This document shows, one piece after another, positions 32,814 to 43,032 of a stretch of 64,000 bases of DNA. Made by a program: the position numbers and the translations under genes. The first letter of the stretch is position 1. Every line of letters starts with the position of its first letter. Origin of the DNA: Aeromonas rivipollensis. GTDB lineage: Bacteria; Pseudomonadota; Gammaproteobacteria; Enterobacterales; Aeromonadaceae. The notes beneath the pieces are model-generated. The model did no database searches, was not told the origin of the DNA, and worked only from the letters and a program-made list of their open reading frames with translations. The stretch is from positions 3,530,501-3,594,500 of the forward strand of contig NZ_CP149130.1 in NCBI RefSeq assembly GCF_037811135.1, read 5' to 3'.

Positions 32814-34961
32814 ATGAAAGGAAGACCTACCCTGCTGTCCCTGGCCGTGGGGCTCGCCCTCGCGTCCCCGTCTCTCCATGCCGCCGGCTTCAGTTGCCCG
32901 GCCGACAGCGCCCTCACCCCCATCCCCGCCATCCAGGGCAGCGGCGACAAGAGCCCGCTCGTCCCGGACGATCAGTTCGAAAGCCCCCAGAGCGTCTCGG
33001 TCAAGGCGGTAGTCTCGGGTCTGGGGGAGAGCCTCAACAAGGGCTTCTATCTGCAGGATCTGCAGGGGGATGGCAATCCCCAGAGCTCGGATGGCATCTT
33101 CGTCTACCTCAACGACAAGCAATTCGCGACCAAGTACCCGGACATCCAGCCGGGTGCCCTGATCTGCCTGGAGGCCAAGGTCGAGGAGTATCATGGTCAC
33201 ACCCAGCTCAAGCCCCTGTTTGACGGCAGCGCCCCGCGTCTGGCGGTGCTGGCCCAGGGCGATGCCCCGGCCGCCACGGCGCTGCGGGTGCTGGAGGGGG
33301 AAACCCTGGCCCGGGCACTGGAGCGTCACGAGGGGATGCGGGTGCGCCTCGATGGGGAGAGCGCCCTCAAGGTAAGCCGCAACTTCAGCTACGACTACGC
33401 CGCCAAGCGCAACAACCTGGTGCTCGCCCACGGTGCCCCGCTGATGAAGCCGACCCAGCTCCATGTGGCGGGCAGCCCAGAAGCCGTGGCGCTGGCCGAG
33501 GCCAACGCGGGCAACCGCGTCTTCCTCGAGTCGGACTTCAAGGCCGCCAACGGCAAGCTGCCCTGGTTGCCGGCCTGGGAGCCGGAGCAGGGTTACCTGC
33601 GCATCGGCGATGCCCCGGTCAACCTGGAAGCCATGGTGGGTTACAGCTATGACGAGTACCGGCTGATAGTGCCCAAGGATCAGCGCATCACGGCGGGGGA
33701 TCTGCTGCGCACCGATGAGAACGACCGCCAGGGCTCACCGGCCCGCGCCAATGGCACCGACCTGCGCATCGGCAGCTTCAACGTACTCAACTACTTCACC
33801 AGCCACTCCAGCGTGGGGGGCGCCCTCAACGTGCTCTGTGCGGATCAGGCGGATGCGGACAGCGCCAAGGGCTGCAACCGCGGCGCCAAGAGCCTGGAGG
33901 AGTTCCAGCTGCAGCGCACCAAGATCGTCAACGCCATCAACGAGATGGACGCCGACCTGCTCGGCCTGATGGAGATGGAGAACAACGGCTTCGACGAGCA
34001 CGCCGCCATCAGCGATCTGGTGCAGAGCCTCAACGCCCGGCAGAAAGAGGCGAGCAAGCAGTACGCCTTCGTCAGCCTGCCCAAGGCCCTGCTCACCCAG
34101 GAGCGCTTCTTTGGCGGCGACGCCATCATGGTGGCCATGATCTATCGCCCCGCCCTGCTCACCCCGAGCGGGGATGCCGAGGTCATTCGTCTGCCCCAGC
34201 AGCGCTACATCACGGGCGGCGTCGCCAGAAGCGCAGGTCAGCGGGACTCCCTGGTGCAGCGCTTCGGGGTGGCGGGCAGCGACGAGCCCCTGACGCTGGT
34301 GGTCAACCACCTGAAATCCAAGGGATCCGGCTGCTATGAGAACGGCGATGGCAAGACCGAGCCTGCGGATCTGCAGGGCAAGTGCACCGAGTTCAGGGTC
34401 AGTGCCGCCAAGGTGCTGGGGGACGCGGTGAGCAAGATGCCGGGTCAGGTGCTGCTGGTGGGGGACTTCAACTCTTACGCCAAGGAGGACCCGATCAGGG
34501 TGCTCACCGACTACGATCCGGCCAAGGCGGATCGCCAGATCCGCTCCGCCTCCCACACCTTGATCGGCGAGCAGCCCTATGAGCAGATGGGCCGCGCGGT
34601 GGGCAAGGGTTACGGACTGGTGGATCTGAACGTCAAGTTCAACCAGGAGAAGGCCATCTCCTACAGCTACGAGGCCGAGCTTGGCACCCTGGATTACGCC
34701 CTCGCCAACCCGGCGCTGGCGAGCAAGGTGGTGGCGGTAGCCGACTGGCACATCAACTCTTTCGAGAGCGACCTGTTCGAATATGGCAGCGCCTTCACCG
34801 GCGAGCTGATCAAGTCGGACAACCCCTTCAGCGCCTCGGACCACGACCCCATCATCGTCGACCTCAAGCTCAACGAGCAGAGCAAGGGCGGTGGCGGGGC
34901 CATGGGGGCCCTGCTGCTGGCACTGCTGCCCCTGGCCTGGCGCCGTCGGCACACCTCATGA
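32814..34961 (+). CDS. Extracellular endonuclease/exonuclease (ExeM-like) with GlyGly-CTERM tail
   Basis: A 715-residue exported nuclease. Signal peptide residues 1-23 (ending SLHA). An N-terminal OB-like lamin-tail-type region is followed by an endonuclease/exonuclease/phosphatase domain. Visible motifs are RIGSFNVLNYF, LLGLMEMENNG (catalytic Glu), VNHLKSKGSGC, LLVGDFNSYAKEDP and SASDHDPIIVDL (catalytic His). The C-terminus GGGGAMGALLLALLPLAW plus RRRHTS is a GlyGly-CTERM signal, processed by rhombosortase, which implies surface attachment or release after type II secretion. Shewanella ExeM is a biofilm-related nuclease of this type. AAAAGGA precedes the start. Confidence 0.9.
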   Translation: MKGRPTLLSLAVGLALASPSLHAAGFSCPADSALTPIPAIQGSGDKSPLVPDDQFESPQSVSVKAVVSGLGESLNKGFYLQDLQGDGNPQSSDGIFVYLNDKQFATKYPDIQPGALICLEAKVEEYHGHTQLKPLFDGSAPRLAVLAQGDAPAATALRVLEGETLARALERHEGMRVRLDGESALKVSRNFSYDYAAKRNNLVLAHGAPLMKPTQLHVAGSPEAVALAEANAGNRVFLESDFKAANGKLPWLPAWEPEQGYLRIGDAPVNLEAMVGYSYDEYRLIVPKDQRITAGDLLRTDENDRQGSPARANGTDLRIGSFNVLNYFTSHSSVGGALNVLCADQADADSAKGCNRGAKSLEEFQLQRTKIVNAINEMDADLLGLMEMENNGFDEHAAISDLVQSLNARQKEASKQYAFVSLPKALLTQERFFGGDAIMVAMIYRPALLTPSGDAEVIRLPQQRYITGGVARSAGQRDSLVQRFGVAGSDEPLTLVVNHLKSKGSGCYENGDGKTEPADLQGKCTEFRVSAAKVLGDAVSKMPGQVLLVGDFNSYAKEDPIRVLTDYDPAKADRQIRSASHTLIGEQPYEQMGRAVGKGYGLVDLNVKFNQEKAISYSYEAELGTLDYALANPALASKVVAVADWHINSFESDLFEYGSAFTGELIKSDNPFSASDHDPIIVDLKLNEQSKGGGGAMGALLLALLPLAWRRRHTS

Positions 34962-34979
34962 TCCGCGCTGAATAACGCA

Positions 34980-35006
34980 AAAAGCCCGCGACAGTCGCGG
35001 GCTTTC
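34980..35006 (+). terminator. Terminator of the nuclease gene
   Basis: AAAGCCCGCGA-CAG-TCGCGGGCTTT followed by CTCATTT, about 20 bases after the stop codon. Confidence 0.85.
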
Positions 35007-35075
35007 TCATTTAGATCATTTGATTTGTAAATGAAGAGGCACTAGTCATGAAAAAAACAAATGCCTGAACAAACA

Positions 35076-35104
35076 AAAAGGCCACCGCGATGCGGTGGCC
35101 TTTT
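35076..35104 (-). terminator. Terminator of the tRNA-Ala operon
   Basis: On the minus strand AAAAGGCCACCGC-ATC-GCGGTGGCCTTTTT, directly downstream of the last tRNA gene. Confidence 0.9.
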
Positions 35105-35110
35105 ACTGTT

Positions 35111-35186
<76 letters not shown>

Positions 35187-35242
35187 AAATTTTACTCTTT
35201 GAACAACCGGTTCTGGCGGCCGGCTGCCTTACTGCTAAATAG

Positions 35243-35318
<76 letters not shown>

Positions 35319-35376
35319 GAAATCTTTACTCTTTAGACAATCGGCTCTGGTGTCCGTTTGCCTTACTGCTAAATAG

Positions 35377-35452
<76 letters not shown>

Positions 35453-35517
35453 ACAAAGGTCGGCCTGGGTGATACACACCGCACTGCCCTGGGTATTCAT
35501 CTTCACAATCAGGAACC

Positions 35518-35593
<76 letters not shown>

Positions 35594-35621
35594 TTGGATT
35601 CCAGATTGTTCGAGGAGAATT

Positions 35622-35697
<76 letters not shown>

Positions 35698-35742
35698 AAC
35701 TCACCTCGGCGCTACCAAAGTTATCTCTGGCAACGGAGGCGC

Positions 35743-35771
35743 ATGATAGGCATCACCCGCTTTGCTGTCAA
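35743..35771 (-). promoter_or_regulatory. Promoter of the tRNA-Ala operon
   Basis: On the minus strand TTGACA, a 17-bp spacer and TATCAT, followed by the GC-rich discriminator GCGCCTCC typical of stringently controlled stable-RNA promoters. Confidence 0.88.
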
Positions 35772-35889
35772 CCCAAAATTTTCGCCTGTTGGAGCGTTTA
35801 GTCAAAATTCAGGCAGTTAGCTGTTTTTACCGCCAACCTCGTCGCTATGTCGCTGTTTTACGTCGCAAATCCGCTTGAGGCCAAAATGC

Positions 35890-35917
35890 AAAGGGCCCCC
35901 GTCAGGGAGCCCTTTTT
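35890..35917. terminator. Hairpin downstream of gltX and its relic
   Basis: AAAGGGCCCCC-GTCA-GGGAGCCCTTT. It lies beyond the relic of the gltX end, so the relic is inside the transcript. The T run is better on the plus strand. Confidence 0.6.
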
Positions 35918-35934
35918 CAAGCAATGGCAGGGGC

Positions 35935-36060
35935 TTATTCGGCCGCCATGCGCGCTTCGATATAGGCCAGGGCGCGATCGATGCGGGCCAGCACCCGCTC
36001 CTTGCCCACCAGCGCCATCACGGCGTCGGCGATGCCAGGGGAGATTGGCCCAGACCGGTA
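35935..36060 (-). pseudogene. Relic second copy of the gltX 3' end
   Basis: On the minus strand this reads [20 protein letters not shown], then [13 protein letters not shown] and a stop, matching the functional end from DAVMALVGK on without a residue change. The base differences (GAC/GAT, CGG/CGT, GAT/GAC, GCC/GCT, GAA/GAG) are all synonymous. Upstream of that, CCGGTCTGGGCCAATC is shared with gltX but is out of frame by a 5-base difference. The relic abuts the functional stop codon, with a period of 126 bp. Confidence 0.9.
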
Positions 36061-37476
36061 TTACTCGGCTGCCATGCGCGCTTCGATATAGGCCAGGGCG
36101 CGGTCGATGCGGGCCAGCACACGCTCCTTGCCCACCAGCGCCATCACGGCATCGATGGCCGGGGATTGGCCCAGACCGGTGACGGCCACGCGCAGCGGCA
36201 TGCCGACCTTGCCCATGCCCTGACCCAGCTCGGCGGCAGTGGCTTCGATCAGCTCGTGCAGCGCTTCGGTGGTCCAGCTATCCAGGGCAGCCAGCTTGGC
36301 CTTGGCCAGAGCCAGCGGCTCGGCAGCCACGCCGCGCAAGTGCTTCTTGGCGGCCGCTTCGTCGATGGCTTCGTACTCTTCGAACAGATAGCGGCTCTGG
36401 GCGGCCATCTCGACCAGGGTGTTGCAGCGCTCGGCCAGCAGGGTGACCACCGCAGGCAACGCCGGGCCCTTGCTGGTGTCGATGTTCTGGGCGGCCATGT
36501 GCCATTCCAGGTGCTTGGCGACATAAGCCGGATCCAGGCTGCGCATGTAGTGGTTGTTCAGCCACAGCAGCTTGTCGGTATTGAAGGCGGAGGCGGACTT
36601 GGAGATGGCATCCAGGCTGAACAGCTTGATCATCTCGTCCAGGGTGAAGATCTCCTGATCGCCGTGGGACCAGCCCAGACGCACCAGATAGTTCAGCAGC
36701 GCTTCCGGCAGGTAGCCGTCGTCGCGGTACTGCATCACAGAAACGGCACCGTGGCGCTTGGACAGCTTGGCGCCGTCGTCACCCAGGATCATGGAGACGT
36801 GGGCAAACTCCGGCACAGGCGCGTTCAGCGCCTTGTAGATGTTGATCTGGCGCGGGGTGTTGTTGATGTGGTCTTCACCACGCACCACGTGGGTGATCTC
36901 CATGTCCCAGTCATCGACCACCACGCAGAAGTTGTAGGTCGGCGCGCCGTCGGTGCGGCGGATGATCAGATCGTCGAGCTCGGTGTTGGCAAACTCGATG
37001 CGGCCACGGACGTGGTCGTCGAACACAACCGAGCCTTCGGTGGGGTTGCGGAAGCGGATCACGTGGGGCGCATCGGCCGGGTGATCGTGGGCGGCATCCC
37101 GGCACTTGCCGTCATAGCGGGGCTTCTCGCCGCTCGCCATCTGGCCTTCGCGCAGCGCCTCCAGACGCTCCTTGGAGCAGTAGCACTTGTAGGCACGGCC
37201 ATCTGCCAGCATCTCGTCGATGATGCCGTTGTAGCGATCGAAGCGTTTGGTCTGGTAGTAGGGGCCCTCATCCCAGTTCAGCTCCAGCCATTCCATGCCC
37301 TCAATGATGGCGTCGATCGCCTCCTGAGTGGAACGTTCCAGGTCGGTATCCTCGATACGCAGCACGAACTCACCGCCCTGGTTCTTTGCAAACAACCAGG
37401 AATAGAGTGCGGTACGGGCACCGCCGACATGCAAAAAGCCGGTCGGGCTGGGAGCAAAACGGGTTTTGACTTTCAT
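36061..37476 (-). CDS. gltX: Glutamyl-tRNA synthetase
   Basis: A 471-residue class I aminoacyl-tRNA synthetase charging tRNA-Glu. The HIGH-type motif is [20 protein letters not shown] and the KMSKS-type motif is [16 protein letters not shown] zinc-site segment [15 protein letters not shown], then CRDAAHDH, is present. Length and both anticodon-binding domains are as in E. coli. The start at 37476 ([13 protein letters not shown]) is clear. A diverged copy of the last 33 codons follows the stop. Confidence 0.98.
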   Translation of the reverse strand: MKVKTRFAPSPTGFLHVGGARTALYSWLFAKNQGGEFVLRIEDTDLERSTQEAIDAIIEGMEWLELNWDEGPYYQTKRFDRYNGIIDEMLADGRAYKCYCSKERLEALREGQMASGEKPRYDGKCRDAAHDHPADAPHVIRFRNPTEGSVVFDDHVRGRIEFANTELDDLIIRRTDGAPTYNFCVVVDDWDMEITHVVRGEDHINNTPRQINIYKALNAPVPEFAHVSMILGDDGAKLSKRHGAVSVMQYRDDGYLPEALLNYLVRLGWSHGDQEIFTLDEMIKLFSLDAISKSASAFNTDKLLWLNNHYMRSLDPAYVAKHLEWHMAAQNIDTSKGPALPAVVTLLAERCNTLVEMAAQSRYLFEEYEAIDEAAAKKHLRGVAAEPLALAKAKLAALDSWTTEALHELIEATAAELGQGMGKVGMPLRVAVTGLGQSPAIDAVMALVGKERVLARIDRALAYIEARMAAE

Positions 37477-37726
37477 CTTTAAGCCTTGTGTAGAGGGCCT
37501 TGGGCCAATTCGTTAAAAAAACCGTCGCATTTTAGCACTCAGAATCACGGATGGGAAAACCATGCAATAGCCGGGGCCTAAACAGGTCTTGATTTGGTCG
37601 TGGCGCCGTTCTTTGAGGGGGATCGCAGAACCTCCCCTCATTTTCAGCTTTGCTGATCAACATTGCTGGAGGAATCTCCCGCCATGCCGATAATTCATAC
37701 AACTTTCTACTCACAAGGAACACGAG

Positions 37727-39829
37727 ATGCAGTTTCGCTCTATCCAGAATCGCATCCTGGTACTGGCGGGGGTCGCCATGACCACGGCCCTGGTCATCCT
37801 GATCCTGCTCAACCAATACTCGAGCAAGCAGACCCAGCAACTGACCATCAGTTCCAGTCGCGCGGCCCTGCAGCAGGAGGCGTGGCAGAAGGTAAGTGCC
37901 AACGCCCGCGCCGAGGCCGCCACCATCACCCAGTTGCTGCAAAAAGGGCTCTCCTATACCCAGCAGATGGCCAGCGTCTTCGCCCTGCAGCAGGAGGGCA
38001 AGCTGCCGCTGGATCGCCAGCAGGCCACCGACCTGCTCAAGGCGCAGCTCGGCCTGGAGCCGCAACTCTATGGCGCCTTCGCCGGCTTCGAGCCCAACGG
38101 CTTCGACGGCCAGGACAGCACCTTCGCAGGCCAGAGCGCCCTTGGCAGCGATAACAAGGGGCGCTTCGTCCCCTACTTCTATCGCGACAAGGAGAAGATT
38201 GGCTCGGATCTGCTGCTCTCCATCGAGAAGAGCGACGCGGACGAATTCGGCAATCCGGCCAACGACTACTACGCCTGCCCGAAACGGGAGGGACGCTCCT
38301 GCCTCATCGATCCCTTCAAGGTGGACATCAACGGCCAGCAGGTGCTGGTGAGCACCATCACCACCCCCATACTGGTGGGTGGCCAGTTCAAGGGGGTCGC
38401 GGCCCTGGATCTGGCGGTGGACTCCATCAGCCGCCAGGCCCAGTCCCTCAACAGCAACATCTATGACGGCAAGGGAGAGACCCTGATCGTCAGCGCCGCC
38501 GGCGTCATCACCGGCACCAGTGGCGACGCCAGCCTGCTCGGCAGCCGCGCCGACAAGCTGCTGGGCGACGGCTGGCAGCAATACCTCAAACCCGAGCTGC
38601 AACGCCAGGAGCTCGACGAGGCGTTTCGCATCTCTGTGCCCATCATGGTGCCAGGCATGGCCCGCAACTGGGCCATCATTGTCACCCTGCCCTACCAGGT
38701 AGTGCTGGCGGGGGCCGACGAGCTGGAGAGCCAGCTCACCGAGATGAACCGGGCCGCCATGACCCAGCAGCTCATCGGTGCCCTCATCGTGCTGGCGCTG
38801 GCCCTGGCCACCATGCTGGCGATCGCCCGCAGCATCACGGGCCCCATCCGCCAGATGGTCAGCCTGGTGGATGACATCGCCGATGGCGAGGGGGATCTCA
38901 CCAAGCGCCTGAACACCCGTGCCCAGGACGAGCTGGGGGCACTGGCCCGCGGCATCAACCGCTTCATCGACAAGTTGCAGGTGCTGCTCGGTGACGTACA
39001 GAAAACCGCCAGCGAGGTCCATCGCCACGCCGGGGATACCGACCGCATCGCCGGCCAGACCGACAGCAACCTGCAGCATCACCAGGCGGAGATGGAGCAG
39101 ATGCTGACCGCGGTGCAGGAGATGTCCTACGTCAGCCAGGAGGTGGCCACCCACGCCAACAACACCGCCGACTCGGCCAAGCAGGCACAGGGCGCGGCGG
39201 ATCAGGGCAAGGTACGCTTCCAGCAGGTGATCCAGTCCATGCACAAGGTGGCGGCCGAGGCGGGCAAGGGGGCCGAGGTGGTCGAGGGGCTGGCCCACGA
39301 CAGCGAGCAGATAACCAGCATCCTCACCGTCATTCAGGGCATCGCCGATCAGACCAACCTGCTGGCGCTGAACGCCGCCATCGAGGCGGCCCGGGCCGGC
39401 GAGCAGGGGCGCGGCTTTGCGGTGGTGGCCGACGAGGTGCGCAAGCTGGCGGGCAACACCCAACAGGCGGTGCAAAACACCCAGGAGCTGATCGAGAAGA
39501 TCCGCCACAGCTCGGCAAACGCGGTCAACGCCATCCAGCAGAGCCAGCAGTTGACCCATCAGGCGGTGGGCGAGGCCGATCTGGCGGAGGCGGCCCTCGA
39601 CAGTATCTTCCAGGCCATCGCCACCATCAACGACATGACCTATCAGATAGCCTCCGCCGCCGAGGAGCAGAGCTCGGTTTCCGAGACGGTCTCAGGCAAC
39701 CTGTCAAAAACCAACGCACTGGCCAACGACATAGCCCAGGATGCCACCAATACGGCGAAAGCCAGCCAGGCCTTGCGCCAGGCGGCCGAACGTTTGCAGC
39801 AGTTGCTGGGGCAATTTCGTCTCAGCTGA
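37727..39829 (+). CDS. Methyl-accepting chemotaxis protein with dCache sensor
   Basis: A 700-residue chemoreceptor. Membrane segment 1 at about residues 11-30 (ILVLAGVAMTTALVILILLN). A periplasmic dCache-type domain spans about 30-340 (VPYFYRDKEKIGSD, GVAALDLAVDSI). Segment 2 follows at about 345-370, then HAMP (ITGPIRQMVSLVDDIADGEG). The cytoplasmic signalling tip is DQTNLLALNAAIEAARAGEQ, then GRGFAVVADEVRKLA, which contacts CheA and CheW. AAGGAA precedes the ATG. Ligand unknown; dCache receptors often bind amino acids. Confidence 0.93.
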   Translation: MQFRSIQNRILVLAGVAMTTALVILILLNQYSSKQTQQLTISSSRAALQQEAWQKVSANARAEAATITQLLQKGLSYTQQMASVFALQQEGKLPLDRQQATDLLKAQLGLEPQLYGAFAGFEPNGFDGQDSTFAGQSALGSDNKGRFVPYFYRDKEKIGSDLLLSIEKSDADEFGNPANDYYACPKREGRSCLIDPFKVDINGQQVLVSTITTPILVGGQFKGVAALDLAVDSISRQAQSLNSNIYDGKGETLIVSAAGVITGTSGDASLLGSRADKLLGDGWQQYLKPELQRQELDEAFRISVPIMVPGMARNWAIIVTLPYQVVLAGADELESQLTEMNRAAMTQQLIGALIVLALALATMLAIARSITGPIRQMVSLVDDIADGEGDLTKRLNTRAQDELGALARGINRFIDKLQVLLGDVQKTASEVHRHAGDTDRIAGQTDSNLQHHQAEMEQMLTAVQEMSYVSQEVATHANNTADSAKQAQGAADQGKVRFQQVIQSMHKVAAEAGKGAEVVEGLAHDSEQITSILTVIQGIADQTNLLALNAAIEAARAGEQGRGFAVVADEVRKLAGNTQQAVQNTQELIEKIRHSSANAVNAIQQSQQLTHQAVGEADLAEAALDSIFQAIATINDMTYQIASAAEEQSSVSETVSGNLSKTNALANDIAQDATNTAKASQALRQAAERLQQLLGQFRLS

Positions 39830-39928
39830 TAATTTTCATGCTCAGGACTCTCCCCCTCGGGGGCGAGTCCGTTTACCATAGGCGCTATATTTGCCTGATG
39901 GCAGGCAATGTAGTGAGAGGTAAATGCC

Positions 39929-40597
39929 GTGCCCACCCCGGACCGTCGCCCACGTGGCCATAACAGACGAGCCCAGCAGCGTCGCCAAGACGAATCACAA
40001 GGAACCCTGCTCCATCGTATCAATGCCGCTACCCTGCCCCTGCGTCAACGCCTTGGCCAGGGATTGAGCGGCCTTGGTCAGCGCAACAAGGAGCCGAAGA
40101 CGGCTTCATTCAAGCTGGCGAGCCCGCTGCCGCGCAAGCACACCATAGGCCTGCTGGTGCTGGTGCCTCTCTGGCTGTTGCTGCTGGCCTGGGAACCCGC
40201 CCCCGCCGCCCCCAAGGCGGCGCCTTCCGGTTCGCTCGCCGTGCCGCTGGCCGTGCCGACCCAGGCGCTGACCGTGGGCAACGGGGCCGCAAGCAGTGCG
40301 CCGGCCGCGGCCAAACCGGTCGAGGAGAAAGTCGATGGCACCTGGCTGCAACACGAGGTGCAGGCTGGCGAGACCCTCTACTCCATCTGGCGCAAGTTTG
40401 AACTGCCCGGGGCCGAGCTGAGCCGCCTGATCGCCATAGAGGGGCCAGACAGGCCGCTGACCAGGCTGCAATCGGGCAAGTCGGTGTTCATCCTGGTGGA
40501 CACAGGCCGCCGCATCCAGCGCGTCGAGATCCGCTCCTTCGGTCAGGCAAACTACCGCTACGACCGACAGGGTGAAGGGTTCGCCCTCAAGGAGTGA
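39929..40597 (+). CDS. OapA/YtfB-family LysM-like protein
   Basis: A 222-residue membrane-anchored protein. A basic N-terminal cytoplasmic region (PDRRPRGHNRRAQQRRQ) is followed by one membrane segment at about residues 73-90 (IGLLVLVPLWLLLLAWE), an Ala/Pro-rich linker and a C-terminal OapA/LysM-like domain (VQAGETLYSIWRKFELPGAE, then LQSGKSVFILVDTGRRIQRV). The homologue YtfB binds peptidoglycan and is linked to division, and OapA to adhesion. The start is GTG at 39929 after GAGAGG; an ATG at 39924 is in another frame. Confidence 0.8.
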   Translation: MPTPDRRPRGHNRRAQQRRQDESQGTLLHRINAATLPLRQRLGQGLSGLGQRNKEPKTASFKLASPLPRKHTIGLLVLVPLWLLLLAWEPAPAAPKAAPSGSLAVPLAVPTQALTVGNGAASSAPAAAKPVEEKVDGTWLQHEVQAGETLYSIWRKFELPGAELSRLIAIEGPDRPLTRLQSGKSVFILVDTGRRIQRVEIRSFGQANYRYDRQGEGFALKE

Positions 40598-40600
40598 TGA

Positions 40601-40629
40601 AACGGGAGGCCATGGCCTCCCGTTTTTTT
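40601..40629 (+). terminator. Terminator after the OapA-like gene
   Basis: AACGGGAGGCC-AT-GGCCTCCCGTT followed by seven T, starting four bases after the stop codon. Confidence 0.95.
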
Positions 40630-40700
40630 GAGCAAAAGCATGAAACAAGCCGCTGACTTCCCAATACTTTTAGCTCGCTCAAAAAATGAAAAGTGCCAAA

Positions 40701-40757
40701 TTGACAAGGGATCGGGCTCCAGTACAATCGATTGTGCTTTAGACAGGGATTGTACTG
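40701..40757 (+). promoter_or_regulatory. Promoter with palindromic operator before the cold-shock gene
   Basis: TTGACA (40701-40706), a 16-bp spacer and TACAAT (40723-40728) form a strong sigma-70 promoter. The -10 is embedded in the palindrome ACAATC-GATTGT (40724-40735). CAGTACAATC (40720-40729) is also repeated inverted as GATTGTACTG (40748-40757). Repressor binding or a leader hairpin are both possible. The cold-shock mRNA would carry a leader of about 130 bases. Confidence 0.65.
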
Positions 40758-40868
40758 CATGCCACTGGAACAAATTGACGTAGTCAGTCATGGGTAGGCC
40801 CCTGCATTCTAGGCAAATGCTGCCCAACAAGGCGTTAGTTTCATTTTGTTATAGATAGGACTTACCAC

Positions 40869-41078
40869 ATGTCTGACATTCGCACCGGCCAAGTAAAATG
40901 GTTCAACGAAACCAAGGGTTTTGGCTTCATCGAGCAATCCCAGGGACCGGACGTTTTCGTTCACTTCTCCTCCATCCAGAGCACTGGTTTCAAGACCCTG
41001 GCTGAAGGTCAAAAAGTCCAGTTCACCGTGACCCAGGGCAAGAAAGGCCCGCAGGCTGAGAACGTGACTCTGCTCTAA
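40869..41078 (+). CDS. Cold-shock domain protein, CspA family
   Basis: A 69-residue nucleic-acid chaperone. RNP1 is KGFGFIEQ and RNP2 is [24 protein letters not shown] is the family signature. The long untranslated leader is typical of cold-induced csp genes. The paralogue type (CspA, C, D or E) cannot be fixed by eye. GGA lies 9 bases before the ATG. Confidence 0.95.
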   Translation: MSDIRTGQVKWFNETKGFGFIEQSQGPDVFVHFSSIQSTGFKTLAEGQKVQFTVTQGKKGPQAENVTLL

Positions 41079-41097
41079 GCCGCACCCGTGAACTCGC

Positions 41098-41127
41098 AGG
41101 AGGAGCCAAGGCCCCTCCTATTTTTTT
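41098..41127 (+). terminator. Terminator of the cold-shock gene
   Basis: AGGAGG and the inverted CCTCCT around GAGCCAAGGCC-type inner pairing, followed by A and seven T. Confidence 0.85.
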
Positions 41128-41355
41128 GCCTGCCATTCCCCGCCCCGTAACAGGCGAGCTCTTCGCCGCCCTGACCTGCCTCTCCCAAGCCGCCTACGCT
41201 CAGCTGCCGCCGCCATAGTCCATGGACCGAGGGCAATGACGGGAAACCGGCACAGGTGCTGACAAGCGGATATGGCAAAGCATCGCGGCGCGATACGGAA
41301 TCTATTCGAATGGGGATAAGAAAAAGAATGAACGACTAGGACTACGAAGAGAGAT

Positions 41356-41431
<76 letters not shown>

Positions 41432-41505
41432 CAGTGATTGTGCTGAGAAACTGGATTCGTGAACTTGGAGGAGAGAGATTGAATTCGAAGGACTCGAAGA
41501 GAGAT

Positions 41506-41581
<76 letters not shown>

Positions 41582-41605
41582 AACAGGATGTCTTCTGCAA
41601 GTGAT

Positions 41606-41681
<76 letters not shown>

Positions 41682-41719
41682 ATCGGAATAATCATCTGCA
41701 GTAGCTTACTGATACGTAT

Positions 41720-41795
<76 letters not shown>

Positions 41796-41824
41796 TACAT
41801 GTGTCTTGAGGCTGTGCTGATGAT

Positions 41825-41900
<76 letters not shown>

Positions 41901-41937
41901 ATCGGAATATCATCTGCAGTAGCTTACTAATACGTAT

Positions 41938-42013
<76 letters not shown>

Positions 42014-42042
42014 TACATGTGTCTTGAGGCTGTGCTGATGAT

Positions 42043-42118
<76 letters not shown>

Positions 42119-42142
42119 ATCGGAATATCATCTGCAAACTTT

Positions 42143-42218
<76 letters not shown>

Positions 42219-42276
42219 AACTGCCTTAAAACGGCCGTACAGCATTTGGTTGCTTGCGCTACTGTACGGGAGCCGA

Positions 42277-42304
42277 ATTATAAGAGCAGTCATTCCAATT
42301 GCAA
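42277..42304 (-). promoter_or_regulatory. Promoter of the tRNA-Gly operon
   Basis: On the minus strand TTGCAA, a 16-bp spacer and a perfect TATAAT, followed by the GC-rich TCGGCTCCCG discriminator. Confidence 0.88.
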
Positions 42305-42395
42305 GGGCTTTTTTGTCACTGTGCAGCCGTTCGCTCAAAAGCTGGCCGAACTGCCGATTTTAGCAACCGAGCGACGGCAACCCCTTGCCGGGGAC

Positions 42396-42941
42396 TCAGA
42401 TTTTGAAGACGTGGCTGCGGTAGAACTGCAGTTCGGCGATGGACTCGCGGATGTCGTCCAGCGCCTGGTGGGAACCGCTCTTGGTGAACTTTTCCAGCAG
42501 CTCCGGCTGCCAGCGGCGCACCAGCTCCTTGATGGTGCTGACGTCGACGTTGCGGTAGTGGAAGAAGGCCTCCAGCTCGCTCATGTGCTTGACCATGAAG
42601 CGGCGATCCTGGCCTATGCTGTTGCCGCACAGGGGGCTGGTGCGCTCGGGCACCCACTGGCGGATGAAGTCGAGGGTCTCGGCCACGGCGCGGGCTTCGT
42701 CGTGCTCGCTCGCCTTGACCCGGGCCACCAGCCCGCTCTTGGTGTGGGTGTTGACGTTCCAGTCGTCCATCTTGGCCAGCTCTTCATCGCTCTGGTGAAT
42801 GGCGATGACGGGCCCCTGTGCCAGCACGTTCAGATCCTTGTCGGTGATGATGGTGGCAATCTCCAGAACCACGTTCTCTTCGGGGTCCAGCCCCGTCATC
42901 TCCATGTCGATCCATACCAGGTTCTGCGCGCTGACTGTCAT
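42396..42941 (-). CDS. orn: Oligoribonuclease
   Basis: A 181-residue DEDDh 3'-5' exonuclease that degrades 2-5-nt RNA, including pGpG from cyclic-di-GMP breakdown. The motifs are [12 protein letters not shown] (Exo I, Asp and Glu), [12 protein letters not shown] (Exo II) and [11 protein letters not shown] (Exo III, His and Asp). Length equals E. coli Orn. The start at 42941 ([12 protein letters not shown]) is 16 codons inside the longest frame and has AGAGAGAGC upstream. It is divergent from rsgA, as in E. coli. Confidence 0.97.
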   Translation of the reverse strand: MTVSAQNLVWIDMEMTGLDPEENVVLEIATIITDKDLNVLAQGPVIAIHQSDEELAKMDDWNVNTHTKSGLVARVKASEHDEARAVAETLDFIRQWVPERTSPLCGNSIGQDRRFMVKHMSELEAFFHYRNVDVSTIKELVRRWQPELLEKFTKSGSHQALDDIRESIAELQFYRSHVFKI

Positions 42942-43032
42942 GATTGCTCTCTCTATTGGGAGGAATGGCGGAATTTTGCCAATTTGCATGTATCATACTG
43001 GCTTTGGATCTGTTCATAAACTGGCGAATCGA

